DNA of 64,000 nt from Shinella sp. GTDB taxonomy: Bacteria > Pseudomonadota > Alphaproteobacteria > Rhizobiales > Rhizobiaceae. Of the stretch, positions 35,251-43,582 are shown piece after piece. The translations under genes and the position numbers were made by a program. The notes beneath the pieces are model-generated. The model searched no databases. It worked only from the letters and a program-made list of their open reading frames with translations, and was not told where the DNA came from. Location of the stretch: the NCBI GenBank assembly GCA_003248775.1, contig QFQX01000008.1, positions 1 to 64,000 on the forward strand. The letters are read 5' to 3'. The first letter of the stretch is position 1; each line of letters begins with the position of its first letter.

Positions 35251-36084
35251 ATGAGCACACTACCCCGCCAAATGCCTCGTTTTCGCCATTTCATGACAGC
35301 CTTTGCGACAGCGACCGCGCTCATCGCAGGGGGAGCACAGGCTGCGAGCAGCGAATGGGCGACCAATGAAGGCGGACGTATGCGGCTCGTGGTTCTGCCA
35401 GCTGCCGCCGACGGAACGCTGCAGGCAGCGCTGCAAATCGAACCGACGCCCGGCTGGATCACCTATTGGCGCGAACCGGGTGACGCCGGTATTCCGCCGA
35501 CGATCAGCCTCGATCCCACGAGCCCATTGACCCTTGGTGAGGTTTCCTTCCCCGTGCCGAGGCGTATCGACAACGGTGACATCAGGGACATCGGTTACGA
35601 TACGTCCGTCACCTTCCCCTTCGCCATCAACGGCGCGACAGCCGCGACGGATACGGTGAAGGCTAATGTCTTCATCGGCATCTGCAAGAACATCTGCATT
35701 CCGTTTCAGTCGGACCTTGCCGTTACGCTAAACGCCACCACCGATCCGGCAGAAGACGCCATCCTCTCCTCGGCGCGGAAAGCCCTGCCCGAACCGGCGT
35801 CCGAAAGCTTCGGGGTCGATAACCACCGGATGAGCGCGGCTCTCGACCGGCTCGACCTGTCGCTCAAGCTCCCCTCCCCGGATACTCACCCGCAGGTCTT
35901 CGTCACGGGGCCGAGCGGCCATGTCTTCATGGACTATGAGGTCGTTTCCTCGGCCGACGGCAAGCTTGCCATTTCCATGCCGATCGAGGAGTTGCCGCGC
36001 AATTACAAGATCGCCGGAAAGACCTGGGGCATCCTCATCCTCTCGGGTAACAGGGCAATGGAAAGCAGGCTTGCCTTTGACTAA
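35251..36084 (+). CDS. DsbD N-terminal domain protein
   Basis: 277 residues with a signal peptide (AFATATALIAGGAQA). The remainder is the periplasmic DsbD alpha-like domain seen in ScsB and DsbD, with a redox pair in GICKNICIPF. No transmembrane DsbD part or thioredoxin domain follows, so it is a stand-alone N-domain. It probably accepts or delivers electrons in periplasmic thiol chemistry. The next gene, a peroxiredoxin, lies 70 bp downstream on the same strand. Confidence 0.88.
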   Translation: MSTLPRQMPRFRHFMTAFATATALIAGGAQAASSEWATNEGGRMRLVVLPAAADGTLQAALQIEPTPGWITYWREPGDAGIPPTISLDPTSPLTLGEVSFPVPRRIDNGDIRDIGYDTSVTFPFAINGATAATDTVKANVFIGICKNICIPFQSDLAVTLNATTDPAEDAILSSARKALPEPASESFGVDNHRMSAALDRLDLSLKLPSPDTHPQVFVTGPSGHVFMDYEVVSSADGKLAISMPIEELPRNYKIAGKTWGILILSGNRAMESRLAFD

Positions 36085-36154
36085 CGTCAATCTATAGTCG
36101 CTGCCGACAACACCGCCCGGCGAAGGCCGGGATCAATACAGCGAGGACAATTTG

Positions 36155-36640
36155 ATGACGATTTCCATCGGCGAAAAGCTGCCGCAGGCGACCTTCAAGG
36201 AAAAGACCGCCGACGGCCCGGTCGAGATCACCACGGAGCAGCTCTTCGGCGGCAAACGTGTCGTGCTCTTCGCGGTACCCGGTGCCTTTACGCCGACCTG
36301 CACGCTCAACCATCTGCCCGGATATCTGGAAAACCGCGACGCCATCCTGGCGCGTGGCGTGGACGACATTGCGGTAATCGCCGTCAACGACTGGCATGTC
36401 ATGGGCGCTTGGGCGCAACAGTCCGGCGGCCTTGGCAAAATCCACTTCCTGGCCGACTGGGATGCTTCCTTCACCAAGGCGCTCGGCCTCGACGCCGATC
36501 TCTCCGGCGGCGGCCTCGGCGTCCGTTCCAAGCGTTATTCGATGCTGGTCGAGGATGGCGTGGTAAAGTCACTCAACGTCGAGGAAAATCCGGGTCAGGC
36601 GACCGTTTCGGCTGCCGCGACGATGATCGAACAGCTCTGA
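36155..36640 (+). CDS. peroxiredoxin (Prx5/AhpC-TSA type)
   Basis: 161 residues. The peroxidatic Cys is at residue 49 in PGAFTPTCTLNHLPGY, the signature of the Prx5 group, which uses glutaredoxin/glutathione or thioredoxin. No other cysteine is present, so it is a 1-Cys enzyme. It reduces hydrogen peroxide and organic peroxides. The ATG at 36155 has GCGAGGA eight bases upstream. Two terminator hairpins follow. Confidence 0.95.
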   Translation: MTISIGEKLPQATFKEKTADGPVEITTEQLFGGKRVVLFAVPGAFTPTCTLNHLPGYLENRDAILARGVDDIAVIAVNDWHVMGAWAQQSGGLGKIHFLADWDASFTKALGLDADLSGGGLGVRSKRYSMLVEDGVVKSLNVEENPGQATVSAAATMIEQL

Positions 36641-36658
36641 ACAGAGCGCCGACAAGAC

Positions 36659-36690
36659 AAAAAAGCCGCGGCAGGTTCCGCTGCTTTTTT
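36659..36690. terminator. terminator after peroxiredoxin
   Basis: AAAAAAGCCGCGG (36659-36671) and CCGCTGCTTTTTT (36678-36690) form a stem with one mismatch and a T6 tract, directly after the peroxiredoxin stop. Confidence 0.75.
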
Positions 36691-36712
36691 ATGAGCGAAT
36701 AACGCCCAACAA

Positions 36713-36742
36713 AAAAACCGGAGTGTCGCCACTCCGGTTTTT
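36713..36742. terminator. bidirectional terminator between prx and ndk
   Basis: Perfect 12-bp arms AAAAACCGGAGT (36713-36724) and ACTCCGGTTTTT (36731-36742) around GTCGCC. The A/T ends make it functional in both directions for the convergent peroxiredoxin and ndk genes. Confidence 0.85.
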
Positions 36743-36785
36743 CGATTCCGATCAATCGGTTGAAGCCGAAGCCTCAAATATTGAA

Positions 36786-37208
36786 TCAGCCGACGATTTC
36801 GGTTTCGGCGAACCAGTAGGCGATTTCCTGAACAGCGGTTTCCGGAGCGTCCGAGCCGTGAACGGAGTTTTCGCCGATCGACAGGGCGAACAGCTTGCGG
36901 ATGGTGCCTTCGTCGGCGTTGGCCGGGTTGGTGGCGCCCATCAGTTCGCGGTTCTTGAGGATGGCGTTTTCGCCTTCCAGGACCTGAACGACGGTCGGGC
37001 CCGAGGTCATGCCTTCAACGAGTTCGCCGAAGAAGGGGCGTTCCTTGTGAACAGCGTAGAAGCCTTCGGCTTCGCGCTTGCTCATCCATACGCGCTTCGA
37101 AGCGATGATGCGCAGGCCGTTGTCTTCGAATACCTTGGTGATGGCGCCCGTCAGGTTGCGCTTGGTTGCGTCCGGCTTGATCATCGAGAAGGTGCGTTCA
37201 ATCGCCAT
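36786..37208 (-). CDS. ndk: nucleoside diphosphate kinase
   Basis: 140 residues, normal for Ndk. It transfers the gamma phosphate from ATP to nucleoside diphosphates via the phosphohistidine His117 in ENSVHGSDAPE. The N-terminal TFSMIKPDATKRN is conserved. The ATG at 37208 is taken as the start. Its 3' end is served by the terminator at 36713-36742. Confidence 0.97.
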   Translation of the reverse strand: MAIERTFSMIKPDATKRNLTGAITKVFEDNGLRIIASKRVWMSKREAEGFYAVHKERPFFGELVEGMTSGPTVVQVLEGENAILKNRELMGATNPANADEGTIRKLFALSIGENSVHGSDAPETAVQEIAYWFAETEIVG

Positions 37209-37378
37209 CAGTCTCATCCTTTTGTCTCATGGGGAAAGTGGGCGGTTTCTACCTGCCCCGAATCGCGAAGACAAGGGGGATGGACGAATTTCACGCCACC
37301 GTCATACTATCGGACCAGAAACGGCCCGGACGCGCCCTTCCGAAGGGCATTTCGGCCCGACACCGTACTGGAAAGCCC

Positions 37379-38245
37379 ATGCAGAAATTCTCCGAAAATG
37401 CGCGACGCTACACGCGGGTGCTACCCGACGTCGCCATCCATTGCTCGATCCTGCAGGCTTCCACCGGTCACTTCCGGCATTTCCTCATCGACCAGCCCTC
37501 GGTCATTCATGTGAAGAGCGGCTGGAAACGTATCCTGAGCAAGGAGGCCGATGTCACCGCCGGTCCCGGCGAGGCAATCTTTCTGCCGCAGGGACTTGAA
37601 TGCACCGTCATCAACGGGGCCGAGGAGAACGGTGCCTATCATTCCGACGCCTATATCTTCTCCCCCGCGCTCATCGCGCTCTATGCCGATGCTGCCACAC
37701 ATTCCACGAGCGAGGCCATCCGCATCGAACCGGACGCGGGATTTCTCGATGCGCTGGAGCGGGCTCGCCTCGCCATAGCCGACGAGAGCACAGTCAGCAT
37801 CGGCATACACCGGCACATCCTCGGCGAACTGATCGTCCGGCTGCAGGCGCGTGGAATAAATCTCACACCCGATCCCCGGGAGAACCTCTGCCTGCGGATC
37901 CGTGGTCTCGTTCGCGAAGAGCCGGGCCGGGAATGGCCGGCCGGCTCGATCGCCGGGGCGCTTGGGATGAGCGAGCAGACGTTGAGGCGCAAGCTGGCGC
38001 TCCTCGGCACCAGCCTCACGGACATCATCGCCGATGTGCGCATGACGACGGCGCTCGGGCTGCTGCAAGCGACCGAACTTCCAATCAACCGGGTGGCGCT
38101 CGATGTCGGTTATGAATCGGCTTCGAAGTTCGCAGCCCGCTTCCGCGCACGCTTCGGGCTGTCACCGCGGGATATCCGCGTGGCGGCAGAACAGGATGAG
38201 CGTTCCGGGACGGAATTCGAGCGCTCCAGAGCCGCAGCCGGGTAA
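37379..38245 (+). CDS. AraC-family transcriptional regulator
   Basis: 288 residues. A cupin-like N-terminal sensing domain (around ADVTAGPGEAIFLPQG) is followed by the C-terminal AraC double helix-turn-helix (about 190-270): WPAGSIAGALGMSEQTLRRKL, then INRVALDVGYESASKFAARF and FGLSPRDIR. The ligand and targets are unknown. The ATG at 37379 is preferred to the ATG at 37229, as the region in between lacks domain character. It lies upstream of the PEBP gene, a possible target. Confidence 0.88.
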   Translation: MQKFSENARRYTRVLPDVAIHCSILQASTGHFRHFLIDQPSVIHVKSGWKRILSKEADVTAGPGEAIFLPQGLECTVINGAEENGAYHSDAYIFSPALIALYADAATHSTSEAIRIEPDAGFLDALERARLAIADESTVSIGIHRHILGELIVRLQARGINLTPDPRENLCLRIRGLVREEPGREWPAGSIAGALGMSEQTLRRKLALLGTSLTDIIADVRMTTALGLLQATELPINRVALDVGYESASKFAARFRARFGLSPRDIRVAAEQDERSGTEFERSRAAAG

Positions 38246-38261
38246 ACACGGCGTTAGGTTC

Positions 38262-38285
38262 GGGCTCCCATTTCGAAAGGAGCCC
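38262..38285 (+). promoter_or_regulatory. hairpin covering the PEBP ribosome site
   Basis: GGGCTCC (38262-38268) pairs perfectly with GGAGCCC (38279-38285). The right arm contains the AAGGAG-like ribosome site 8 bases before the ATG at 38290, so folding would hide it. It could also be part of the AraC gene's transcript end. Confidence 0.4.
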
Positions 38286-38289
38286 CTCC

Positions 38290-38838
38290 ATGACCTTCAG
38301 ACATCTCATTCTCGCCGCCGGGCTGACCGCATTTGCGAGCCTGCCGGTTCACGCGGCGGAGCTCGCGCTTTCCAGCCCTGACATCGCGGAAGGCGGGGTG
38401 CTCGGCGAAGCTCAGGTAGCCAATACCTTCGGCTGCGCCGGTGGTAATGTCTCGCCTGCGCTTTCCTGGTCGAATGCGCCGGAAGGCACGAAAAGTTTCG
38501 TGGTCACCGCCTATGATCCGGATGCACCGACCGGCTCCGGTTTCTGGCACTGGGTGATGTTCAACATCCCGGCCGGCGTGACGGAACTCAAGGGAGGCAT
38601 CACGCCGGATAAAGGAGCACCTGCCGGCGCAATCCAGAGCCGCGCCGATGCCGGTTTTTCCAGCTATCTCGGCGCCTGCCCGCCGCAGGGGCAGACGCAT
38701 CGATATGTGTTCACCGTGATGGCGCTTTCGGTTGAGAAGCTCGATCTCGACGGCAATGCCAGCGGCGCGCTGATCGGCTTCATGGCCAATTCCAATGCGC
38801 TGGCAAAGGCGTCGATCACCGTCAATTACGGGCGCTGA
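38290..38838 (+). CDS. YbhB/YbcL-type PEBP-like protein
   Basis: 182 residues with a signal peptide (HLILAAGLTAFASLPVHA). The PEBP (Raf-kinase-inhibitor-like) fold shows SPALSWSNAPEGTKSFVVTAYD, then DPDAPTGSGFWHWV and GACPPQGQTHRYVFTV. Bacterial homologues have no defined enzyme activity. The ligand site Asp/His pattern is present. Its only nearby regulator is the AraC gene upstream. Confidence 0.9.
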   Translation: MTFRHLILAAGLTAFASLPVHAAELALSSPDIAEGGVLGEAQVANTFGCAGGNVSPALSWSNAPEGTKSFVVTAYDPDAPTGSGFWHWVMFNIPAGVTELKGGITPDKGAPAGAIQSRADAGFSSYLGACPPQGQTHRYVFTVMALSVEKLDLDGNASGALIGFMANSNALAKASITVNYGR

Positions 38839-38841
38839 GGT

Positions 38842-39525
38842 TCAGGCGACCGCCCTCGCCTCGCTGCCATGCAGGTCGAGGCATCGCTCGAACCAGTCCT
38901 TCACCGGATCGTCATCTGCCAGATGCACCGATCCGGTGGTGATCCTCAGCCATTGCAGCGCTCCGAAGACGATGTAGTCGGAAAACAGCGGGCCATCGCC
39001 GCCGATGAAGGGCTGCGCCTTCAGCATGTGCCGCAGAGGCTTGAGGGCATCCGGGAGCGCGGCGATAGCCGTTTCCCGGGCGGCCTCGACCTCCTCCAGC
39101 GTCCTGCCGAGGAACTTCTCGCGGGTCTCGCGGAAATAGGTCTGGTCGACGGGAGCCAGCATGTCGTGGATGTTCTTCAGCGCGATGCGGGTGACGACAG
39201 GATGAATGGTCGTTTGGGAATAGGCTTCGACGAAGCGGGCCATGGCCTGACCGCCCTCCCCACCGAAAAGCGTCGGCGCATCCGGATAGGCATCATCGAG
39301 ATAGAGCGCGATCTGGAAGCTGTCGGAGACGAGACGGTCGCCATCCCTCAGGATCGGCACCGTCTTCGAGAAGCCGCTCTCGGCCGCCGGGATCGCGGTG
39401 AAGGCAAGCGGCCTTTCCGAAAAGGAAAGTCCCTTGTGGCGAAGCGCCATAACCGCCTTCCAGCAATGAGGAGAGAACGGGCGGGCGACGTCTGCTCCGC
39501 AAAGGGAATAAAGCGTGATGGACAT
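38842..39525 (-). CDS. glutathione S-transferase family protein
   Basis: 227 residues. An N-terminal thioredoxin-like domain (ITLYSLCGADVARPFSPHC, then ETVPILRDGDRLVSDSFQIALYLDD-like segment) is followed by an all-helical C-terminal GST domain. The loop SxxCxxxxxPxxC suggests Cys or Ser as the glutathione-activating residue. Substrate unknown. Convergent with the PEBP gene, 3 bp apart. Confidence 0.88.
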   Translation of the reverse strand: MSITLYSLCGADVARPFSPHCWKAVMALRHKGLSFSERPLAFTAIPAAESGFSKTVPILRDGDRLVSDSFQIALYLDDAYPDAPTLFGGEGGQAMARFVEAYSQTTIHPVVTRIALKNIHDMLAPVDQTYFRETREKFLGRTLEEVEAARETAIAALPDALKPLRHMLKAQPFIGGDGPLFSDYIVFGALQWLRITTGSVHLADDDPVKDWFERCLDLHGSEARAVA

Positions 39526-39668
39526 GTCATCTCCTTTGTTATCGTTCCGACCATACGATGCATGCCGGTTCGCGGTCGATCAAATCATTATATTTCATGG
39601 ATTTCATAAGCCCTGTTGGCGAAATCCTGCGTTATCTTCGCGCTTCGAGGAAAGGATGAGGTTTCCGC

Positions 39669-40178
39669 ATGCTGGATACGTTCAAGATGTTCGCGGCCTA
39701 TAACCAGTGGGCCAACAATGCCGTCTACACTGCGTCGCGGGAGCTGAAACCGGAGGAATTGAATCGCGACTGCGGCGCCTTTTTCGGTTCGCTGTTCGGA
39801 ACACTCAGCCATATCCTCGTTGCGGATCGCGTGTGGCTGCGGCGCTTTACCGGCGAAGGACCTGTTCACTCGACCTTGAACGAAAAGCCTTACACGACCT
39901 TCGCTGAACTCGAAGCAGCAAGGATCGCCGAAGACCTCCGCATCCTGGAGTGGATCGACGGCCTGACGGAAGAGGCCATTCGCGGATCGATCAGCTATAC
40001 CCCCATCACGATCCCCAAGCCGATTACCCACCGGTTCGGGCCGGCGATATCGCATTTCTTCAACCATCAGACACATCATCGCGGGCAGGCCCATATGTGC
40101 CTCACCGTGCTCGGCAAACCCAGCCTTTCGCTCGATCTCATCGCCTTTCAACGGCAGGAAGGTCAGCGCTGGATATAG
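39669..40178 (+). CDS. DinB-family protein
   Basis: 169 residues. The DinB/YfiT four-helix fold is marked by FKMFAAYNQWANNAVYTA, GTLSHILVADRVWLRRF and HFFNHQTHHRGQAHM. The His residues that bind metal in this fold (in SHIL and NHQTHHRGQ) are present. Probably a metal-dependent thiol transferase or hydrolase with bacillithiol/mycothiol-independent chemistry in this organism; the substrate is unknown. GAGGAAAGGATGAGG precedes the ATG. Confidence 0.9.
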   Translation: MLDTFKMFAAYNQWANNAVYTASRELKPEELNRDCGAFFGSLFGTLSHILVADRVWLRRFTGEGPVHSTLNEKPYTTFAELEAARIAEDLRILEWIDGLTEEAIRGSISYTPITIPKPITHRFGPAISHFFNHQTHHRGQAHMCLTVLGKPSLSLDLIAFQRQEGQRWI

Positions 40179-40250
40179 GCCCGGCTGTTCGGGACACGCA
40201 GCTGCTATTTCGGCAATCTGGCATTAACCCTGCCAGGCGGAAGTCCGGTG

Positions 40251-40275
40251 GGGCGCTTCAGCCCTGCGTTTTTTT
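40251..40275 (+). terminator. possible terminator after DinB gene
   Basis: Short stem GGGC (40251-40254) / GCCC (40261-40264), followed by TGCG and a T7 tract at 40269-40275, 70 bp after the DinB stop. The stem is weak. Confidence 0.4.
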
Positions 40276-40371
40276 AACGAAATCAAGACCTCTTTCGCGG
40301 ATGTTGCCCTCAACAGACGAACGACATTCATCGCGCAGAAAGACCGGAGCACATCCGGCGGGGGAAGAGCC

Positions 40372-41472
40372 ATGCAGTCCGATGCCAATGCCAGCTATCA
40401 GCACATCCAGCATGTGAACGTGCAGCAGCAGAAGCCGCCTGTTGCTCAGGACAGCCTGCAGAAGATCACGGCCTTCATGGCCAAGCACCAGATCGCCGGC
40501 CTGCCCCGAAATTTCGAACTCGTCTACGAGGCCATGGTGAGCCGCAATGCGGATCTCGCCCGCGACCTGCTCGCCCTCGGATCACAGCCCAGCCAGATCG
40601 GACTGGACCATCTGGGCCTGAAGCACCGACTGGTCAGCCATTGCGGCCTTGCCGACGAACATGTGCAGTCCGAAGCGACGGCCGCATTGAAGCGCCTCGC
40701 CGAACAGGTCTCCCTCGGGCTTATGCGCAAGCAGACCTTCACACGCGCACTGGAAACCATCGTCAAGTCGATCCGCGAGGACGAGACCCGCGGGCTCTCC
40801 GAAATCATGGAGGAGCTCGAGTTTCTCGATTCGGCCGCGCGCGATCTCATCCGCGATGAAACCGAGATCGAGCTGAAGCTCAAGACGGGGCTGGCACAGA
40901 TCGAGGCGGCGGAGCGCACGGCGGAAGCCGCCCGAGCCATGGTGCTGACCGACAGGCTGACCGAGCTGCCGAACCGCATAGCCTTCATGAACCGGCTGGA
41001 AGACCTCTACGACCGCGACAACGCGCCGTTTGGAACGGCCATGCTGCTGGTTGACATCGACAATTTCAAGGAAATCAACCGCCAGTTCGGCGATGACGCC
41101 GGCAACAAGCTGCTCAAGCGGCTGGCCGCCGTTTTCCGCAAGACGATCAAGAAACATGATTTCGTCGCGCGCATCGAAGGCGATGACTTCGCCTTCCTCT
41201 TCAGCGACGTCGGCGCAACCGAGGCTCAGGCGATTGCCGAGCGGCTTCGGACGGCTGTTGAAAACAATCTCATCTTTGCCACCGAGCAAGGCCGCAGCCA
41301 GGGCAGCCTCGGTCTTTCGATCGGCTATGCGATGACCGCCGATACGACTACCCCGAGCGAGTTGATCGCGCATGCCCAATCCGCGCTTGCGACTGCCCGC
41401 ACCACCCCTCGCCATCCGATCGCCGGTTACGGCTCGGAACGCCCGCGCAGCCTGGGGCGCAACGTCGCCTGA
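40372..41472 (+). CDS. GGDEF-domain protein with degenerate active site
   Basis: 366 residues. The N-terminal 190 residues are helical and coiled-coil-like (Leu/Glu/Arg-rich) with no membrane segment. The GGDEF domain from about 195 has LTDRLTELPNRIAFMNRL, LLVDIDNFKEINRQFGD and the signature EGDDF (ARIEGDDFAFLF) in place of GG(D/E)EF. The second Gly and final Phe remain, so activity is doubtful. It may be a c-di-GMP or GTP sensor. The sequence has no RxxD inhibitory site. Confidence 0.88.
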   Translation: MQSDANASYQHIQHVNVQQQKPPVAQDSLQKITAFMAKHQIAGLPRNFELVYEAMVSRNADLARDLLALGSQPSQIGLDHLGLKHRLVSHCGLADEHVQSEATAALKRLAEQVSLGLMRKQTFTRALETIVKSIREDETRGLSEIMEELEFLDSAARDLIRDETEIELKLKTGLAQIEAAERTAEAARAMVLTDRLTELPNRIAFMNRLEDLYDRDNAPFGTAMLLVDIDNFKEINRQFGDDAGNKLLKRLAAVFRKTIKKHDFVARIEGDDFAFLFSDVGATEAQAIAERLRTAVENNLIFATEQGRSQGSLGLSIGYAMTADTTTPSELIAHAQSALATARTTPRHPIAGYGSERPRSLGRNVA

Positions 41473-41479
41473 CCACGTT

Positions 41480-41506
41480 CACCGGCGCATCGATGTTGCG
41501 CCGGTG
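41480..41506 (+). terminator. hairpin after the GGDEF gene
   Basis: Perfect 10-bp arms CACCGGCGCA (41480-41489) and TGCGCCGGTG (41497-41506) with a 7-base loop, 7 bp after the stop. No T-tract follows. Confidence 0.5.
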
Positions 41507-41593
41507 CCACCTCTTGTCGCCTGATTGCCGCGAAACCCTCCGCAGCCCGGCGGCCGCTTGCCTTTGGCCCACAGTTCGGCCAAAAGCCAAGAC

Positions 41594-43480
41594 ATGATTA
41601 CGATCACCGATATCTCCGCCCGCATCGCCGGCCGCCTGCTCATCGAACATGCCAGCATCTCGCTGCCGGAAGGCACGAAGGCCGGCCTTGTGGGACGCAA
41701 CGGCGCGGGCAAATCGACGCTCTTCAAGATCATCACCGGCGACCTCGCCTCCGAGACGGGGACGATCACCATTCCGAAGAATGCGCGGATCGGCCAGGTG
41801 GCTCAGGAAGCCCCCGGCACCGAACAGCCGCTGATCGAGATCGTGCTGGCCGCCGACAAGGAGCGCGCCGCTCTTCTTAAGGAGGCGGAGACCGCCACCG
41901 ATCCGCATCGCATCGCGGAAATCCAGACCCGTCTCGCTGACATCGGCGCGCATTCGGCGGAAGCCCGCGCTGCCACCATTCTCGCAGGCCTCGGCTTCGA
42001 CCACGAGGCTCAGCTTCGCCCGGCGTCCTCGTTTTCCGGCGGCTGGCGCATGCGCGTGGCGCTGGCGGCCGTGCTGTTTTCCGAACCGGACCTGCTGCTG
42101 CTCGACGAACCGACCAACTATCTCGACCTCGAAGGCACGCTGTGGCTTGAGGACTATGTCCGGCGTTATCCGCACACCGTCATCATCATCAGCCACGACC
42201 GTGACCTGCTGAACACCGCCGTCAACGCGATCATCCATCTCGACCAGAAGAAGCTGACCTTCTATCGAGGCGGCTACGACCAGTTCGAGCGACAGAAGGC
42301 GGAAGCCGACGAGTTGCAGATGAAGGCCAAGGTCAAGAGCGACGCGGCCCGCAAGCATCTGCAGAGCTATATCGACCGCTTCCGCTACAAGGCTTCGAAG
42401 GCGCGGCAGGCCCAGAGCCGCATCAAGGCGCTGGAACGCATGGGAACGGTTGCGGCCGTGATCGAGGACCATGTCCAGCCGATCACTTTCCCGGAACCCG
42501 AAAAGCAGCCGGCCTCCCCGATCATCGCCATCAGCGGCGGCGCGGTCGGCTACGAGCCAGGCAAATCGATCCTCAAGGGCATCAACCTGCGCATCGACGC
42601 CGACGACCGGATCGCCCTGCTCGGCTCGAACGGCAACGGCAAGTCGACCTTCGCCAAGCTGATCGCCGGACGGCTGAACCTTCAGGCCGGCGAGATGAAG
42701 CTGGCCCCCAATCTTTCGGTAGGCTTTTTCGCGCAGCACCAGCTGGACGACCTCGTGCCCAACGAGACGCCGGTCGATCACGTACGCCGGCTGATGCCGC
42801 TCGCGGGCGAAGCTCAGGTTCGCGCCCGCGTCGCGCAGATGGGTCTTGCGACCGAGAAGATGGCGACAGCCGCCAAGGATCTTTCGGGCGGCGAAAAGGC
42901 ACGTCTGCTGATGGGGCTTTCCGCCTTCCACGCGCCGAACCTCCTAATTCTTGACGAGCCGACGAACCATCTCGACATCGACAGCCGCCGCGCGTTGATC
43001 GAGGCGCTCAACGACTATAACGGCGCCGTCATCCTGATCGCCCACGACCGCCACCTGATCGAAGCGACCGTCGACCGCCTCTGGCTCGTCAACAACGGCA
43101 CCGTCAGCGTCTTCGATGGCGACATGGAGGATTATCGCAGCCTTGTCGTCTCCTCCGCCCGCAAGACGGACGACCGGGAGAAGGCTGACGCCGCCGTTCA
43201 GGTCAACAAGGCCGACCAGCGCAAGGCCGCCGCGGACAAGCGCGCCTCGCTCGCGCCGCTCAAGAAAAAGATCAATGAAATCGAGTCCCTGACGAAAAAG
43301 CTGGAGACTTTGATTCAGGCGCTTGATGCGGAACTTGCAGACCCCGTGCTCTACGAAAAGAGCCCGGCGAAGGCTGCGGAAAAAGCCAAGCAGCGTGGCG
43401 AAGCTGCCGCCAAGCTCTCGGCTGCCGAAGAGCAATGGCTGGAGCTTTCCGCCGAATACGAGGATGCGATGGCGGGTTGA
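41594..43480 (+). CDS. ABC-F family ATPase
   Basis: 628 residues. Two ATP-binding cassettes: Walker A GRNGAGKST and GSNGNGKST, signatures SFSGGWRMRVALA and DLSGGEKARLL, Walker B LLLLDEPTN and LLILDEPTN. The linker (HLQSYIDRFRYKASKARQAQSR) and the C-terminal coiled coil fit the YheS/Uup-like ABC-F group. These ribosome-associated ATPases act in translation rather than transport. No transmembrane partner is present. The ATG at 41594 starts the first domain. Confidence 0.93.
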   Translation: MITITDISARIAGRLLIEHASISLPEGTKAGLVGRNGAGKSTLFKIITGDLASETGTITIPKNARIGQVAQEAPGTEQPLIEIVLAADKERAALLKEAETATDPHRIAEIQTRLADIGAHSAEARAATILAGLGFDHEAQLRPASSFSGGWRMRVALAAVLFSEPDLLLLDEPTNYLDLEGTLWLEDYVRRYPHTVIIISHDRDLLNTAVNAIIHLDQKKLTFYRGGYDQFERQKAEADELQMKAKVKSDAARKHLQSYIDRFRYKASKARQAQSRIKALERMGTVAAVIEDHVQPITFPEPEKQPASPIIAISGGAVGYEPGKSILKGINLRIDADDRIALLGSNGNGKSTFAKLIAGRLNLQAGEMKLAPNLSVGFFAQHQLDDLVPNETPVDHVRRLMPLAGEAQVRARVAQMGLATEKMATAAKDLSGGEKARLLMGLSAFHAPNLLILDEPTNHLDIDSRRALIEALNDYNGAVILIAHDRHLIEATVDRLWLVNNGTVSVFDGDMEDYRSLVVSSARKTDDREKADAAVQVNKADQRKAAADKRASLAPLKKKINEIESLTKKLETLIQALDAELADPVLYEKSPAKAAEKAKQRGEAAAKLSAAEEQWLELSAEYEDAMAG

Positions 43481-43527
43481 TCCGCCATCCATCGGGCAGT
43501 ATCCGGGAACGCGCCGGAAACCGACCG

Positions 43528-43535
43528 TTAACCAT
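43528..43535 (+). promoter_or_regulatory. TTAACCAT, CtrA-like half-site
   Basis: TTAACCAT matches a CtrA half-site, 55 bp before the polysaccharide deacetylase ATG. A second half-site at the usual spacing was not found, so this is a weak call. Confidence 0.25.
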
Positions 43536-43550
43536 AACTGCATAAAACTT

Positions 43551-43576
43551 CACTCGAATCATTTCCCGTTCGAGTG
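43551..43576 (+). promoter_or_regulatory. inverted repeat over deacetylase ribosome site
   Basis: Perfect 8-bp arms CACTCGAA (43551-43558) and TTCGAGTG (43569-43576). The right arm covers the GAGTGG ribosome site of the ATG at 43583. Either a translational hairpin or a protein-binding dyad. Confidence 0.4.
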
Positions 43577-43582
43577 GCTTTC

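Noticed and set aside
41348..42931. 527-codon reverse frame opposite the ABC-F gene
   Set aside because: The forward ABC-F gene has both Walker motifs and signatures; the mirror frame has none.
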